A stretch of DNA of 64,000 nt from Nannocystis sp. RBIL2 (GCF_026626745.1 NZ_JAPNJW010000001.1:2898001-2962000), one strand, 5' to 3'. Positions 33,186 to 42,458 are shown, counted from the stretch's first letter. Notes: generated by a model from the sequence alone, not told the origin. Made by a program: numbers and translations.

Positions 33186-33512
33186 GTGACCTGGTTCCTC
33201 GACAAGCAATTCCTCGAAGCGGTCGACCTGCAGGCGTACGACGCGGCCGCCATCGCCGCGCGGGTCGGCCTGCCGCGAGAGGCGGTCGCAGCGTTCGTCG
33301 ACCCCGGGCGCCGCTATTGGCTCAAGAGCTGCCCCGAGTACGGCTGGCTCGTCGGCGCGAACACCGAGCGCAAGCCGACGATCCTGTTTGTCGGCACGCC
33401 GCGCTTGGCGGCCGATCGTTCGGCCGGCATCACCGAGACTTTCGCTCACCGCGCCGCCGATCTCGCGGGTGGCTGCCACGACTGGTCGATCGTCGTGCAG
33501 GCGGTGACCTGA
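33186..33512 (+). CDS. Hypothetical protein
   Basis: This 108-residue frame starts at GTG 33186, MTWFLDKQFLEAVDLQAYDA, and continues with a helical segment (AAIAARVGLPREAVAAFVDP) and PEYGWLVGANTERKPTILFV. Composition is plausible for a real gene. It overlaps the convergent lipoprotein gene by 67 bases, so its last third is uncertain. No family is recognised. Confidence 0.4.
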   Translation: MTWFLDKQFLEAVDLQAYDAAAIAARVGLPREAVAAFVDPGRRYWLKSCPEYGWLVGANTERKPTILFVGTPRLAADRSAGITETFAHRAADLAGGCHDWSIVVQAVT

Positions 33513-33997
33513 TCGCGCCGCGCCCCGTAGGACGGGTCCAGGTACAGCCCATAAGCCACCTCGCAATGGGCGGGCGTCGCGTAGCAGGAGGTCTTGGTCG
33601 CATCGCCGCGGTAGAACGTGAGGCACGCGACCTTCTGCAGCGCCTTGCAGCCGCCGAGGACGACCAGGCCGCGCTCCTTCGTCTCGGCGAGGTCGCGCGC
33701 GCACCACTCCTGCAGCGCGTGGCATGCGCTGACCTCGGTGCCTTTCGGCGAGACGTGCTCGAAGCAGTAGAACGGGGTGTCGGCGGCGTGGCGGAAGTCG
33801 CGGCCGACGAACTCGGGCACGCCGTCGGAGCCCATCACGGGCTGGTCGACGGGCCCGGGCCGGAGGGACTCGGGGAGGGCGGCGGCGATGTCGGTGGGCC
33901 GCGGGACGGTGGGCGCGACGGGCGGCCCCATCGTGAATTTTTGGGCGGGGTAGCACGCGGTCAGCAGGCACACGGCGAAACACACCATTCGAGTCAT
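33446..33997 (-). CDS. Cys-rich lipoprotein
   Basis: This 183-residue protein begins MTRMVCFAVCLLTACYPAQK with the lipobox Cys at 15. A Pro-rich linker leads to a domain with at least seven Cys (FYCFEHVS, SACHALQEWC, GGCKALQKVACLTF, TSCYATPAHCEVAY), presumably disulfide-bonded outside the cytoplasm. It resembles small myxobacterial lipoproteins without known function. It lies 57 bases downstream of the kinase gene on the same strand and may share its transcript. Confidence 0.7.
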   Translation of the reverse strand: MTRMVCFAVCLLTACYPAQKFTMGPPVAPTVPRPTDIAAALPESLRPGPVDQPVMGSDGVPEFVGRDFRHAADTPFYCFEHVSPKGTEVSACHALQEWCARDLAETKERGLVVLGGCKALQKVACLTFYRGDATKTSCYATPAHCEVAYGLYLDPSYGARRDQVTACTTIDQSWQPPARSAAR

Positions 33998-34054
33998 GTC
34001 GGTCGGTCTCCTGGGTTCGCAGGGACCGGACACGGGCAGCCCGGAAATGTCGCA

Positions 34055-35560
34055 TCACCTACGGCACTTGGGGGCCACGCGCGCGAGTTCGAGCTCCGGC
34101 GCGGTGGCGCGGAGCTCCGCCAGCACGCCGGCCTGGGCCAGCGCAGCGTCGCAGCGGCCGATGCCCTCGAAACACTCGATCGCGTTGATGGCGTACTTCT
34201 GCATCTCCGCGCGGGTGGTGGCGAGGGTCGTGACCCATGTCGCCCGATGCGCGCAGGCCGCTGGCGAGCGGCCGCGGGACCCTTGCGTGAGGGCTCGCTC
34301 GGCCCGCCCCTCGACGATGTCGCCGTCGGCCGGGCAGAAGTCTTTGGCGACGCCGTCGGCCGCGGCCCCGAGCCTGGGCCGCATTGCGGCGACCGCCGCC
34401 TGGCAGCGCCCGGCGAGCAGCTCACAGAACGGGCGGTACTCCTCGTGGCGCGCGTCGATAGCGACGAGGCTGGCGAGGTTGTCGGCGCACTTGTCGGCGT
34501 CCTTCTCCCCCAACGCGTCCTTCAGCGCCTTCTCGAGCGCCTCCGCATCGGCCGTCGAGCTCGGCGTGGCCGGGACCGGGGGAACGACGCTCGGCGGCGC
34601 GCCCGGCCACACCCACACGGCGAGCGCAGCGACGACGAGCCCTACAGCAGCCGCGGCGAAGCCCCAGCGGCGGCGCGGTCGCGCCTCCAAGGCCGCCACC
34701 AGCTCGGCCACGCGAGCGAAGCGGTCGTCCGGCCGCACGGCGATGGCGCGAGCCAGCACGTCGCGCGCGCCCGCGGGTATCTCTCTCGGCAGCGCGGCGG
34801 CAGAGGTGCCGGCGGGCACGACCGCCCCGGCCACCGCGTGGATCATCGCCATCGCCAGCCCGAACTGGTCGGCGCGGACGTCGATGGCCACGCCGGCGGC
34901 CTGCTCGGGAGCCATGAATCCGGGCGTGCCGCCGAGCGCCGCGGTGCCGTCGCCGACGAGGCCGAAGTCGCCGAGCCGGGCGCGCCCGTCGCGGCCGACG
35001 AGCACGTTGGCGGGCTTGACGTCGCGGTGCATGAGCCCGCGAGCGTGAACCGCCATGAGCCCGCGCGCGACTTGCAGATAGAGGTCGCGGACTTGCGGCC
35101 AGGTCGGTCGCACGCGTCGGCACCAGACGTCGGCGGAGTCACCGTCGACGAGCTCGGTGACGAGGCAGATTCCGCGCTCGCCGTCGAGCACGTCGTGGAT
35201 GGCGAGGACGTGCGGATCGGCGACGAGCGCGAGGGCGCGGGCCTCGGCCAGTAAACGGTCGCGCGCGAGCGGCTTGTCGGGTCGGACGATCTTGATCGCG
35301 ACGCGGCGCGACAGGAGCGGATCGAACGCCTCCAGGACGACGCCCATGCCTCCCCGCCCGAGCGGCTCGGCGATCTCGTAGCGGCCGATCTCCGCGCCCG
35401 CGACGGCGTCGCCCGGGGCCACGAGCTTCGCCACCTCGGCCACGATCGCGGCGCACGAGGGACAGCCGGCCAGGTGCCGCTCGAGCTCGACGCGATCGTC
35501 CTCCGCGAGCGCCCCCTCGACGAGGGCCGCGATCGTCTCGTCGCTCGGGCACGTCGTCAC
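34055..35560 (-). CDS. Membrane-bound Ser/Thr protein kinase with zinc-finger anti-sigma-like N-terminus
   Basis: This 501-residue kinase opens with a zf-HC2 type site (His29-x3-Cys33-x2-Cys36 in ERHLAGCPSC), as found in anti-sigma factors. The kinase domain has LGRGGMGVV, VAIK (Lys90), HRDVKPANVL, GDFGLVG and APEQ. A TM helix follows (about 300-318, FAAAAVGLVVAALAVWVW), then a Cys-containing extracytoplasmic domain of about 180 residues. The GTG start overlaps the stop of the sigma-factor gene (GTGA). The pairing suggests a membrane kinase that senses an outside cue and controls the partner sigma factor. Confidence 0.92.
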   Translation of the reverse strand: MTTCPSDETIAALVEGALAEDDRVELERHLAGCPSCAAIVAEVAKLVAPGDAVAGAEIGRYEIAEPLGRGGMGVVLEAFDPLLSRRVAIKIVRPDKPLARDRLLAEARALALVADPHVLAIHDVLDGERGICLVTELVDGDSADVWCRRVRPTWPQVRDLYLQVARGLMAVHARGLMHRDVKPANVLVGRDGRARLGDFGLVGDGTAALGGTPGFMAPEQAAGVAIDVRADQFGLAMAMIHAVAGAVVPAGTSAAALPREIPAGARDVLARAIAVRPDDRFARVAELVAALEARPRRRWGFAAAAVGLVVAALAVWVWPGAPPSVVPPVPATPSSTADAEALEKALKDALGEKDADKCADNLASLVAIDARHEEYRPFCELLAGRCQAAVAAMRPRLGAAADGVAKDFCPADGDIVEGRAERALTQGSRGRSPAACAHRATWVTTLATTRAEMQKYAINAIECFEGIGRCDAALAQAGVLAELRATAPELELARVAPKCRR

Positions 35561-36246
35561 GGTTCGGTCTCCGCGAGCAGGCGCGACAGCGTGATCTCGA
35601 CCTGGCCGTCGATATCCCGCTGCAACGACGCGAGCTCGCCGTCGTCGAGCGCGAGCGAGGCCTTAAGGCCGGCGAGGGTGCGCTCGACGAGGCGCTCGCG
35701 GGCCTTGGCCAGGCGGCGAGCCGCGGTGGCGCGATGGATGCCCAGTGCCACGCAGAGCTGATCGATCGACAGCCGGTGGACGACCCCGAGCCGGAGCACC
35801 GCGCGCTCGGAGCTCTCGAGCCCGCGCACGGCCGCGGTGATGGCGGCGCGAAACGCATCGCGGTACTGGGCCTTGAGGAAGTTCAGCTCGACGTCGTCGT
35901 CGCGATCCACGAGGTCGGCCAGGCCGCCGGTCGAGGCGTTGGGGCGCGCCGGGTCTTGGCCGCGCTGCGCGTTCAGGCAGACCCGCAATGCCGCGACGCG
36001 CAGCCAGTTCTCGAAGTGACCTCGACCGGTGTACTGGGAGATCCGCGGCGGCGTCCCGGTCAGGAGGCGCACGCGGACCAGCTGACGCAGCTCGTCGGCG
36101 TGCTGCGGATCGGTGGCGAAGCGCGCCGTCACCGTCCGCAGCACGGGGCCGAATCGCTGCTCAAAGGTCGCTATCGCCCTGGCGTCACCGGCGGCGCACT
36201 CACTCGCCAGCGCGAGGTCGATCGCGTGTATGTCCGTCGCTCCCAC
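35557..36246 (-). CDS. RNA polymerase sigma factor, myxobacterial ECF-like group
   Basis: This 229-residue sigma-70 family protein has a region 2-like segment (CAAGDARAIATFEQRFGPVL, then ISQYTGRGHFENWLRVAALR). A DDDVELNFLKAQYRDAFRAA segment and a region 4 helix-turn-helix (LRLGVVHRLSIDQLCVALGI then HRATAARRLAKARERL) follow. It matches the sigma group expanded in Myxococcota. The start is uncertain; GTG 36246 fits the family length. It is coupled to the kinase gene. A dead paralogue fragment lies at 54290-54590. Confidence 0.88.
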   Translation of the reverse strand: MGATDIHAIDLALASECAAGDARAIATFEQRFGPVLRTVTARFATDPQHADELRQLVRVRLLTGTPPRISQYTGRGHFENWLRVAALRVCLNAQRGQDPARPNASTGGLADLVDRDDDVELNFLKAQYRDAFRAAITAAVRGLESSERAVLRLGVVHRLSIDQLCVALGIHRATAARRLAKARERLVERTLAGLKASLALDDGELASLQRDIDGQVEITLSRLLAETEP

Positions 36247-36435
36247 GGTCGCCGCGAGCTTAGGACCCGCGCACGAGGAAGTCGACCGACGGTCCCGGCG
36301 GCCGACTGCTCGAGGTTGACCCCACGCGGGCCGCCCGTGTGCAGCGTTCGCTCGTCGCCCTGTACCTAGTTCCCGCGCCCGAGTTCGGGGAGCGCGGCTG
36401 TCGCTAGCCGGGCACACGAAGGCCCACTGCGCGTT

Positions 36436-36449
36436 CCAAGTGGAACCGT
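36436..36449 (-). repeat. Isolated terminus-like copy of the 285-bp repeat
   Basis: CCAAGTGGAACCGT is the exact complement of ACGGTTCCACTTGG at the start of repeat copy B. The rest of the repeat is absent. It lies at the edge of another fragment-rich stretch. Confidence 0.35.
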
Positions 36450-36559
36450 ATCCTCTGTCGCCGTTCCAGTTCTTCTTCGCGGGTGCCATCGCCCATTCGT
36501 TCGGCGGCGCATGTCGAACGCGAGCGGGTCACGAGGCGCGCGGCGTCACGCCGGGTGAT

Positions 36560-37060
36560 CGCGGCGGCTACACCGCCTCGCGTGCGCCGAGGACCGGATG
36601 TTGCTCGACCTGTAGCCGTTTTTCGAGCAGGCGACGGGCCTCGTGGACGTCGCCTGTGCCGACTTCGTGCCGTCGGCCCAGACCTCGGTGTTGAGCTCGT
36701 AAGGGAACTGCTTGACGAGCTGACAGAGCCTGTCGGCGTCATGGCAGCCGGGGACCATCGTATCGCCGATGTTCAGGAGCACGATCGACTCCGGATCGTC
36801 ATGCTTCGCCGCGAACGCCGATGCCGCCCACGATCCCGGGGTGCCCTTGGAGTCGCCTACGGTGTCGTAGGTGTTCGAGATGAGCGTCACCATCAAGAGC
36901 GCGTCCTCCCGCAGAAAGCCGTCGTTGCAGCCGCCTGGGGCGTTCGACGCAATGCGTTCGCTCGGTGATCCCGAGCGGCCGGAACAGTTCCAACCGGGGG
37001 GTGAGTAATCGGGCCGGACCTCGCCCGACGTCGAGCCCGTTGATCGCTCGGTGTCGAGCA
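36560..37060 (-). pseudogene. Secreted VWA-type protein fragment
   Basis: Translation includes NAPGGCNDGFLREDALLMVT, then ISNTYDTVGDSKGTPGSWAA and HDDPESIVLLNIGDTMVPGC then RLCQLVKQFPYELN. This matches the distal half of myxobacterial lipoproteins with a VWA-like domain (FLRxDALLxVT followed by VVLL). Start and end are missing. Beyond 36690 another frame, VHEARRLLEKRLQVEQHPVL, becomes better, so a second fragment is fused there. Confidence 0.5.
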
Positions 37061-37089
37061 GGCATGCCGCATCACAGTCCCGGCAGCGC
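37055..37089 (-). repeat. 35-bp dispersed repeat, copy 2
   Basis: It is the complement of 21878-21912 with one mismatch and again encodes CRDCDAACLL in one frame. It sits at the upstream edge of the VWA-type fragment. Confidence 0.6.
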
Positions 37090-37298
37090 CCGAGCGCCGG
37101 CATCACCCTCCCCGACGGCCACTACCGGCGGGGCTAGCTCGCGCGGGGTCCTCTCGTTTTGCGTCGGTTGGCAACGCTGCGCCCCGACACCGAACACAAG
37201 GTGGCGAGGTCGGCCATGATCACCAGGGCCCGCCAGCCATGGCGGCCGCCAGCGAACCCCTGATGGAAGGCCTCGAGCGTGCGTGTATCTTGGGCCCC

Positions 37299-38699
37299 GT
37301 GAAGAAGACGCTGCTCGCCGTCGCCCTGTGTCTGGCGGCCACCTCCGCGCACGCCGGCGTCGTCTTCGTCAAGGAGATGCGCACCAAGGTGGTCTCGGGC
37401 GCGCCTCCGAAGGTCGTCGAAGAGACCCAATCGCGGACCACCACCTGGCGCGAAGGGCTGCGCGAGCGCTCCAGGCAAGAGGGCAACGCGTTCGTGCAGG
37501 TGGGGACGACGCTCCACGACGCGCGCACGGGGGAGACGTGGGTGCTCGACGAGGCGCAAAAGAAGGCCGCGCCCTTGATGGTCGAGCCGCAAGCGGGGCT
37601 CGTCCTCCTGGCCGCCGACTACGGGCTCGAGGTGGACGCGACCGGAGCGATCATCACGACATCCTCGTTTCGCGCGATGGGCGACTCCGAGACCATCGCG
37701 GGCGCCCAGGCGGCGCGCTACCTACTCGAGACCGGATCGAAGACGCTCCGGGTCGAGGTGTGGGTGGCGAACAACACCGCGTTGTCGAACGCCGACTGGG
37801 TCGGCGCGCTGCGTCGCCGCCTCGGCGGGAAGACCGATCCAGGCGCCGAACGATTCCTCGCCGCATGGGCCGCCCTGCCGGGCTACCCGGTTCGGGTGCG
37901 CACGACGGCGACCGCGAACAACACGACGCTGGTGATCGACAACCTCCTCGTCGAGGCTCGCTCCGAACGGATCGCGCCCGCCCTCCTGCGCATTCCGAAG
38001 GACTATGCGCGGGAGGCCGACGGCACGAGCCTCCTCGTTTCGCAATACCTCGCGCGCGAGCGCGAGAAGGACCAGGCGTTCCTCCGCGAGCACGGGCTGA
38101 GCACCCCCTTCGTGCCGAGCGCCGCGAAGCCGCTGCCGCCGCTGCTCGCTGGCGGGTCGTGCACGCAGAAGGACTATTGCTTCGAGCAGTTCGGCCGTGA
38201 CATCACACCCCTCAAGGAGTTGTGCAGCGCGGGCTACTCCGACCAACCCTGCAGTCGGACGCGCCTGCTCGGCATCTGCGCCGAGCGGACCGACCAGCAG
38301 GTCTTCTACCGCTACGAGCCCCTCGACAGCGGTCGCTGGAAAGAGCCGCATACCTTCATCCAGGACGAGTGCCCCGGCCGATTCATCGAGAACCCCGCGG
38401 GCATCGTCGAGGCGAAGGCGCGCGCGCGAGCGTTCGTCGCGTCGGGCGGCAAATGGCACTGCAAGCAGCCCTATCACTGCGTCGACCTGTTCGCTACCAC
38501 CGCCACCGACGCGAAGGCGGCTTGCTTCCTCGGTGACTTGGCCCAGGGGCCCTGTCCCCGGGACGAGTGGGTCGGAGCTTGCTGGGAACGGCAAGGGCTG
38601 CGCCGGGTCAAGACGGAAGGCTACTGCACCGGCGCGTCCTTCGAGCGCTCAGGGCCCGCGTCGACCGGCTCCGGCCCCGCGGCAGATGTGCCGTTCTGA
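37299..38699 (+). CDS. Secreted protein, DUF4412-like N-terminal domain
   Basis: This 466-residue protein starts at GTG as MKKTLLAVALCLAATSAHAG, a clear signal peptide cleaved after AHA. Residues about 20-240 are a beta-rich domain with paired phrases (TWREGLRERSRQEGNAFVQV, TWVLDEAQKKAAPLMVEPQA) resembling DUF4412/LolA-like periplasmic proteins. The C-terminal 170 residues hold about 16 Cys in two related modules (CTQKDYCFEQFGRDITPLKE and CKQPYHCVDLFATTATDAKA), probably disulfide-bonded. I prefer this GTG over codons upstream because of the signal peptide. No enzyme motif is seen. Confidence 0.8.
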   Translation: MKKTLLAVALCLAATSAHAGVVFVKEMRTKVVSGAPPKVVEETQSRTTTWREGLRERSRQEGNAFVQVGTTLHDARTGETWVLDEAQKKAAPLMVEPQAGLVLLAADYGLEVDATGAIITTSSFRAMGDSETIAGAQAARYLLETGSKTLRVEVWVANNTALSNADWVGALRRRLGGKTDPGAERFLAAWAALPGYPVRVRTTATANNTTLVIDNLLVEARSERIAPALLRIPKDYAREADGTSLLVSQYLAREREKDQAFLREHGLSTPFVPSAAKPLPPLLAGGSCTQKDYCFEQFGRDITPLKELCSAGYSDQPCSRTRLLGICAERTDQQVFYRYEPLDSGRWKEPHTFIQDECPGRFIENPAGIVEAKARARAFVASGGKWHCKQPYHCVDLFATTATDAKAACFLGDLAQGPCPRDEWVGACWERQGLRRVKTEGYCTGASFERSGPASTGSGPAADVPF

Positions 38700-38735
38700 G
38701 AGACTCGCAGCCGCGAGGTCCCCACCGCGACAATC

Positions 38736-38830
38736 ACTTCGGAGGCATCGGCACCGCCCATACGCCGTCCTCGGGCGCGTCGTTGTCGACGTAGTCGAGC
38801 GTCTCGTCCTCTGACACGTGGGCGAGGCTG
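38736..38830 (-). pseudogene. C-terminal tail of a secreted protein
   Basis: The minus strand reads VSEDETLDYVDNDAPEDGVW then AVPMPPK before a stop, a coding-looking acidic tail. No upstream gene body exists. The frame runs into an AT-rich palindrome and then unrelated sequence. Confidence 0.4.
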
Positions 38831-38837
38831 ACTGACC

Positions 38838-38851
38838 ATTATATATATAAT
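38838..38851. promoter_or_regulatory. AT-only palindrome
   Basis: ATTATATATATAAT is a perfect 14-bp AT-only palindrome, striking in GC-rich DNA. It may be a promoter or an easily melted junction between gene fragments. Confidence 0.35.
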
Positions 38852-39180
38852 TAAACATCGCAGTGTTGTTCCAATCCCACGTGTCACTGGTCGCACCGTT
38901 TCCCGACAGGATGACCAGAGCTATCGTGCTTGATACTTCCACGCCATCGGGGGGGTCGGATCCGACGTCTGACTGTCGCCGCCGGTGCCGGTACTCGTCG
39001 TCGGCGCGCCGGTGTGGTGCCGCCGTCCGTCGAGCCGCTGCTCGACTCCGTTCCCGTCCACGGCGGGGCTGCGGTCGTGACGTTGCCGGAAGCGCTCGCG
39101 CTGTCGCTGGGATTCCCGAGCCCGCCGCACGCGCTTGTGCGGCCGGAGAACTTAGCGACGCGCGGATTGTCTCAGCGCCC

Positions 39181-41649
39181 ATGCAGCGTACCGCCCTGCT
39201 CCTCGCCGTGCTCGCGACCCTCTCGCCCGCGCCGGCCGCAGCCGACCGGCTGGCGTCCGCCCGCGGGCAGCCGCTGACCGAGGTGTCGCACGAGGCGACG
39301 GTGCGGATCGAGGACGGGATCGCTCGTTACCGCGTGCGCCGGACCTTCGCCAACGCCGGCACGCAGGCCGAGGAGGCGGCGCTGCGCATCGACCTCGCCC
39401 ACGGCGCGGCGGTGACCGGCCTGCGGATCCGCGCCCGCGACCGCTGGTACAGCGGCGAATTGATGGAGGCCGAGGAGGCGCTCGCCAAGTACCGCGAGCT
39501 GACTGGCATCGGCGCGTCGGAGGCGAAGGACCCGGCGCTGCTGCAGTGGGTGTGGGCCGACTCGGCCCACCTGCGGGTGTTTCCGGTGCTGGCGGGCACC
39601 GTCCACACCGTCGAGTACACGCTGACCGCCCCGCTCGAGTACCGCGATGGCCGCTACGTGATCACGTACCCGCGGCCCGACGCGAGCACTGAAGGCACGC
39701 TGCCGCTGGCGGCGCCGATCTTGCGCGTCGACCCCGGCCACGGCGACGCGCGCACGGTCGTCCGCGTCGCCGGCAACCGCGTCGCGCCGGACGCCGCGGT
39801 CGTGCTCGCACCGCCGCCGAAGCTCGAGTGGGTCGGCGACGGCGCGCCCGATCCGGGAGCGGGATACGTATTCAGCCGCCTCGACATCGAGCGCGACGAA
39901 CCGGTGCTCGCCGCCGAGGTCGACCTCGAGATCGACCACACCTTCTCCGGCGACCTGCAGGTCCACCTCGTCACGCCCGCCGGCGAGCACGTCGAGGTCA
40001 CCCGCGGCGCCAGCGGCAGCAACGACATCCGCGGCGCGTTCAAGCTCGACCTGCCCGCGCCGCAGGCGAAGAGTCCCAAAGACCCTGTCCCGAAGGGCAT
40101 GTCATCGCTCGGCGCGTGGCACCTGGTCGTCTCCGATCACGCCGGCTTCGACGTCGGCAGCCTCGACGCGTGGTCGCTGACGCTGACCCCGGCGAAGGCC
40201 GGCGCGGCGCCGATCCGCGCGGCCGCGGTCGACCTGCCGCGCTTCATCCCCGACGCGCCCGACGGCGACGGCGACGGCGACCACGTCGTGATCGAGGTCG
40301 AGCCGCCGCCGCTCGCCACCCTGGCCGCTCGCCTCGGCCGCGTCGTCGCCTCGGCCGAGCGCGGCTTCACGCGCCTCGAGATCGACGCCGCGCCGCGCCT
40401 GCGCGAGCTGCCGCGCCGCGCGTCGGTCGTGTTCGTGCTCGACGTGTCGCGCTCGGTGCCCGAGGCGGAGACCGCGGCGCAGCTGCGGATCGTCGACGCC
40501 TACCTGTCGCACGTGCCCGACGCGTCGGTCGAGCTCGTCGTGTTCGACCGGACGGCCCGCCGCGCGTTCGGGCAATTCGTCGCGGCGAAGGACATCGCGG
40601 CCGCGCTGGCCAAGGCGCGCGCGGCCGGGACGTTGACCGGCGGCAACGGCAGCGCGCTCGAGGAGGGTCTGGGGCTCGCCGCGACCGTATTGCAGGGCCG
40701 CCACGGGCCGACGCGGATCGTCGCGCTGACCGACGCGCTGCTGCGCTCCCGCTTCCGCAACGCGCTCGCCGACCCGGCGCTCGCGCGGGCGCCGGGCGCG
40801 ACGGTCACTCACCTCGTGATCCCCGAGCAGGACAGCGAGGCGTGGATCCGCCGCGACGACGCGCACGACCTGGCGCCGATCGTCGATGGCCACCGGGGCG
40901 TGCTGTTCGCGGTGTCGGCCCCCGAGGGCGACAAAGCGCTGGCGAAGACGGTGCTCGGGCTCGTGCGGCCGATCGCCATCGACCACTTCGCGATCCGCGG
41001 CGTCGACCTGTCCGAGGCGCAGGCGGTTCCCGAGACGCTGCGCGAGGGCGCGGGCTACCGGGCGATGATCGCCGCGAAAGATCCGACGCGCAGCGTCGTC
41101 ATCACCGGCAAGATCTGGGCGACCCCGTTCCGCAGGGTCGTCCGCCACGAGCCGGGCTTCGACGCCGCCACCGCCGCGTTCGTGTTCTCCGAGGACGAGC
41201 ATGATGAGCTGACGAAGGAGGAGATGCTGCGCGTCGCGTTCGCCGGCCGCGCGGTCTCGCCGGTCACCTCGTACCTCGCCACCGAGCCCGGCGTCCGTCC
41301 ATCGACCGAGGGCCTGCTCGACGAGGAGATCGGCGAGTCGCTCGGCCTCGCCGGGCTCGGCCTGGCCGGTGCCGGCGCGGGCGGGGGCGGGTCCGGCGCG
41401 GCGCCGTTGCCGTCGTTCGAGAGCCTCCTGGCCCCCGCCGTCGATCGCTGCGTCGCCGCGCACAAACCGGCGAGCGGCTGGAAGGTCGAGCTCGAGCTCG
41501 AGACAACCGGCGTCGAGATCGTCGACGTCCAGGCGACGAGCCCCCACGGCAAAGGCATGGGCGAGTGTCTCGTCGAGGCGGCCTGGCAATTGGTGCTTCC
41601 GAACGGCGACTGGCCATCCCGCGAGACGCACAAGGTCAGCCTCGGCTGA
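39181..41649 (+). CDS. Secreted VIT + P-domain + VWA + AgmX-like C-terminal protein
   Basis: This 822-residue exported protein has a signal peptide MQRTALLLAVLATLSPAPAA. An N-terminal VIT domain (about 25-150, VRRTFANAGTQAEEAALRID) comes first. A proprotein-convertase P-like domain (about 225-340, EIDHTFSGDLQVHLVTPAGE and GAWHLVVSDHAGFDVGSLDA) and a VWA domain (about 415-590, ASVVFVLDVSRSVPEAE with an altered MIDAS) follow. A Gly-rich spacer leads to a C-terminal domain like the AgmX/PglI module (LLAPAVDRCVAAHKP...GECLVEAAWQL). It is probably a periplasmic or surface adhesion/assembly protein. A stem-loop follows the stop. Confidence 0.85.
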   Translation: MQRTALLLAVLATLSPAPAAADRLASARGQPLTEVSHEATVRIEDGIARYRVRRTFANAGTQAEEAALRIDLAHGAAVTGLRIRARDRWYSGELMEAEEALAKYRELTGIGASEAKDPALLQWVWADSAHLRVFPVLAGTVHTVEYTLTAPLEYRDGRYVITYPRPDASTEGTLPLAAPILRVDPGHGDARTVVRVAGNRVAPDAAVVLAPPPKLEWVGDGAPDPGAGYVFSRLDIERDEPVLAAEVDLEIDHTFSGDLQVHLVTPAGEHVEVTRGASGSNDIRGAFKLDLPAPQAKSPKDPVPKGMSSLGAWHLVVSDHAGFDVGSLDAWSLTLTPAKAGAAPIRAAAVDLPRFIPDAPDGDGDGDHVVIEVEPPPLATLAARLGRVVASAERGFTRLEIDAAPRLRELPRRASVVFVLDVSRSVPEAETAAQLRIVDAYLSHVPDASVELVVFDRTARRAFGQFVAAKDIAAALAKARAAGTLTGGNGSALEEGLGLAATVLQGRHGPTRIVALTDALLRSRFRNALADPALARAPGATVTHLVIPEQDSEAWIRRDDAHDLAPIVDGHRGVLFAVSAPEGDKALAKTVLGLVRPIAIDHFAIRGVDLSEAQAVPETLREGAGYRAMIAAKDPTRSVVITGKIWATPFRRVVRHEPGFDAATAAFVFSEDEHDELTKEEMLRVAFAGRAVSPVTSYLATEPGVRPSTEGLLDEEIGESLGLAGLGLAGAGAGGGGSGAAPLPSFESLLAPAVDRCVAAHKPASGWKVELELETTGVEIVDVQATSPHGKGMGECLVEAAWQLVLPNGDWPSRETHKVSLG

Positions 41650-41664
41650 CAGCAAGTATGCCGC

Positions 41665-41693
41665 GGCTTGATCCGTGAAGCATGGATCAAGCC
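41665..41693 (+). terminator. Stem-loop after the VIT/VWA gene
   Basis: GGCTTGATCC and GGATCAAGCC form a perfect 10-bp stem with a 9-base loop, 15 bases after the stop. No T-run follows, but position and strength suggest termination. Confidence 0.55.
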
Positions 41694-41749
41694 ACGCAGG
41701 CACATGGCTGAGCCAGATTGCGCGGAAACGCCCATGTGCTCTTCCTGAG

Positions 41750-41990
41750 CATGCCCATCCCATCTCCAACGATCTTCGAATTCGCATTGTCGACGCCCGT
41801 GCTCAGGAAAGGCAGACCTACGAGCAGCTCGCCGAACGCTTCGGCGTGGGGCGAGCCACCGTCGATCGAATGCTGCGGCTGGCTCGGGAGACCGGCTCCG
41901 TGGAGCCGCGGCCGCATGGTGGAGGGGCCGCGCGACGGACGGGCCAGCAGGAGCAGGATTTGATCGTCGAGCTGGTCCGGGCGGCCTCCG
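41750..41990 (+). pseudogene. IS630-family transposase N-terminal fragment
   Basis: Translation gives SNDLRIRIVDARAQERQTYE, then QLAERFGVGRATVDRMLRLA and GGGAARRTGQQEQDLIVELV. This is the helix-turn-helix start of IS630-type transposases. The DDE part is missing. The frame joins directly to a TetR-like tail. Confidence 0.7.
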
Positions 41991-41999
41991 CTCGCCGCG

Positions 42000-42161
42000 G
42001 CTCGAGCTGGCCGGCTGGATGCTGGCGACGCTCTGCAGGTCGGTCGTCTACCACGGCGTGCTCGAGCGCCCCGACGACACCCGCTCGGGCGCCCTCGTCG
42101 ACGAAATGGTCGGTATGCTCGCCGGCTGGTTGCGCGGCGACCGGGCGCGCGCGGCCCGCTG
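42000..42161 (+). pseudogene. TetR-family C-terminal fragment
   Basis: A different plus frame reads LELAGWMLATLCRSVVYHGV then LERPDDTRSGALVDEMVGML and ends AGWLRGDRARAAR. This looks like the last helices of a TetR-type regulator. The DNA-binding half is absent. Confidence 0.4.
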
Positions 42162-42178
42162 AGGCCGCGCGTTTCACC

Positions 42179-42192
42179 TGTCCTTCGGGACA
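42179..42192. repeat. TGTCC-TTCG-GGACA palindrome with UUCG loop
   Basis: A 5-bp stem closed by the very stable C(UUCG)G tetraloop, 17 bases after the TetR remnant stop. It is one of the cleanest members of the palindrome family. Confidence 0.55.
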
Positions 42193-42458
42193 TCAGAGAG
42201 CGACAACTTGCCAGGCGAGCGGGGAGCGTGGACCTCATGGGGGATGAGGCCTCCAATCGACCGCACGGGCCGAGTCCTGCGCGAGGACGAGTGACGTCCG
42301 ATCCGGGAGAGATCTGCGATCTCCGCTGGCTACGGCCTCTGCTCGAGAGATCGGGCGCGTCGGGTCGTCGACGCAAAAACAGTCGCGCGGAATAGACTGC
42401 GTCGCGGCCTTGTTCAGCGCCTCGTCCGCGCATGCGGGCGCTTTCAAAGGAAAAAACA

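Noticed and set aside
40102..41787. Minus-strand open frame of about 560 codons
   Set aside because: Antisense shadow of the VIT/VWA gene, without motifs or a ribosome site.
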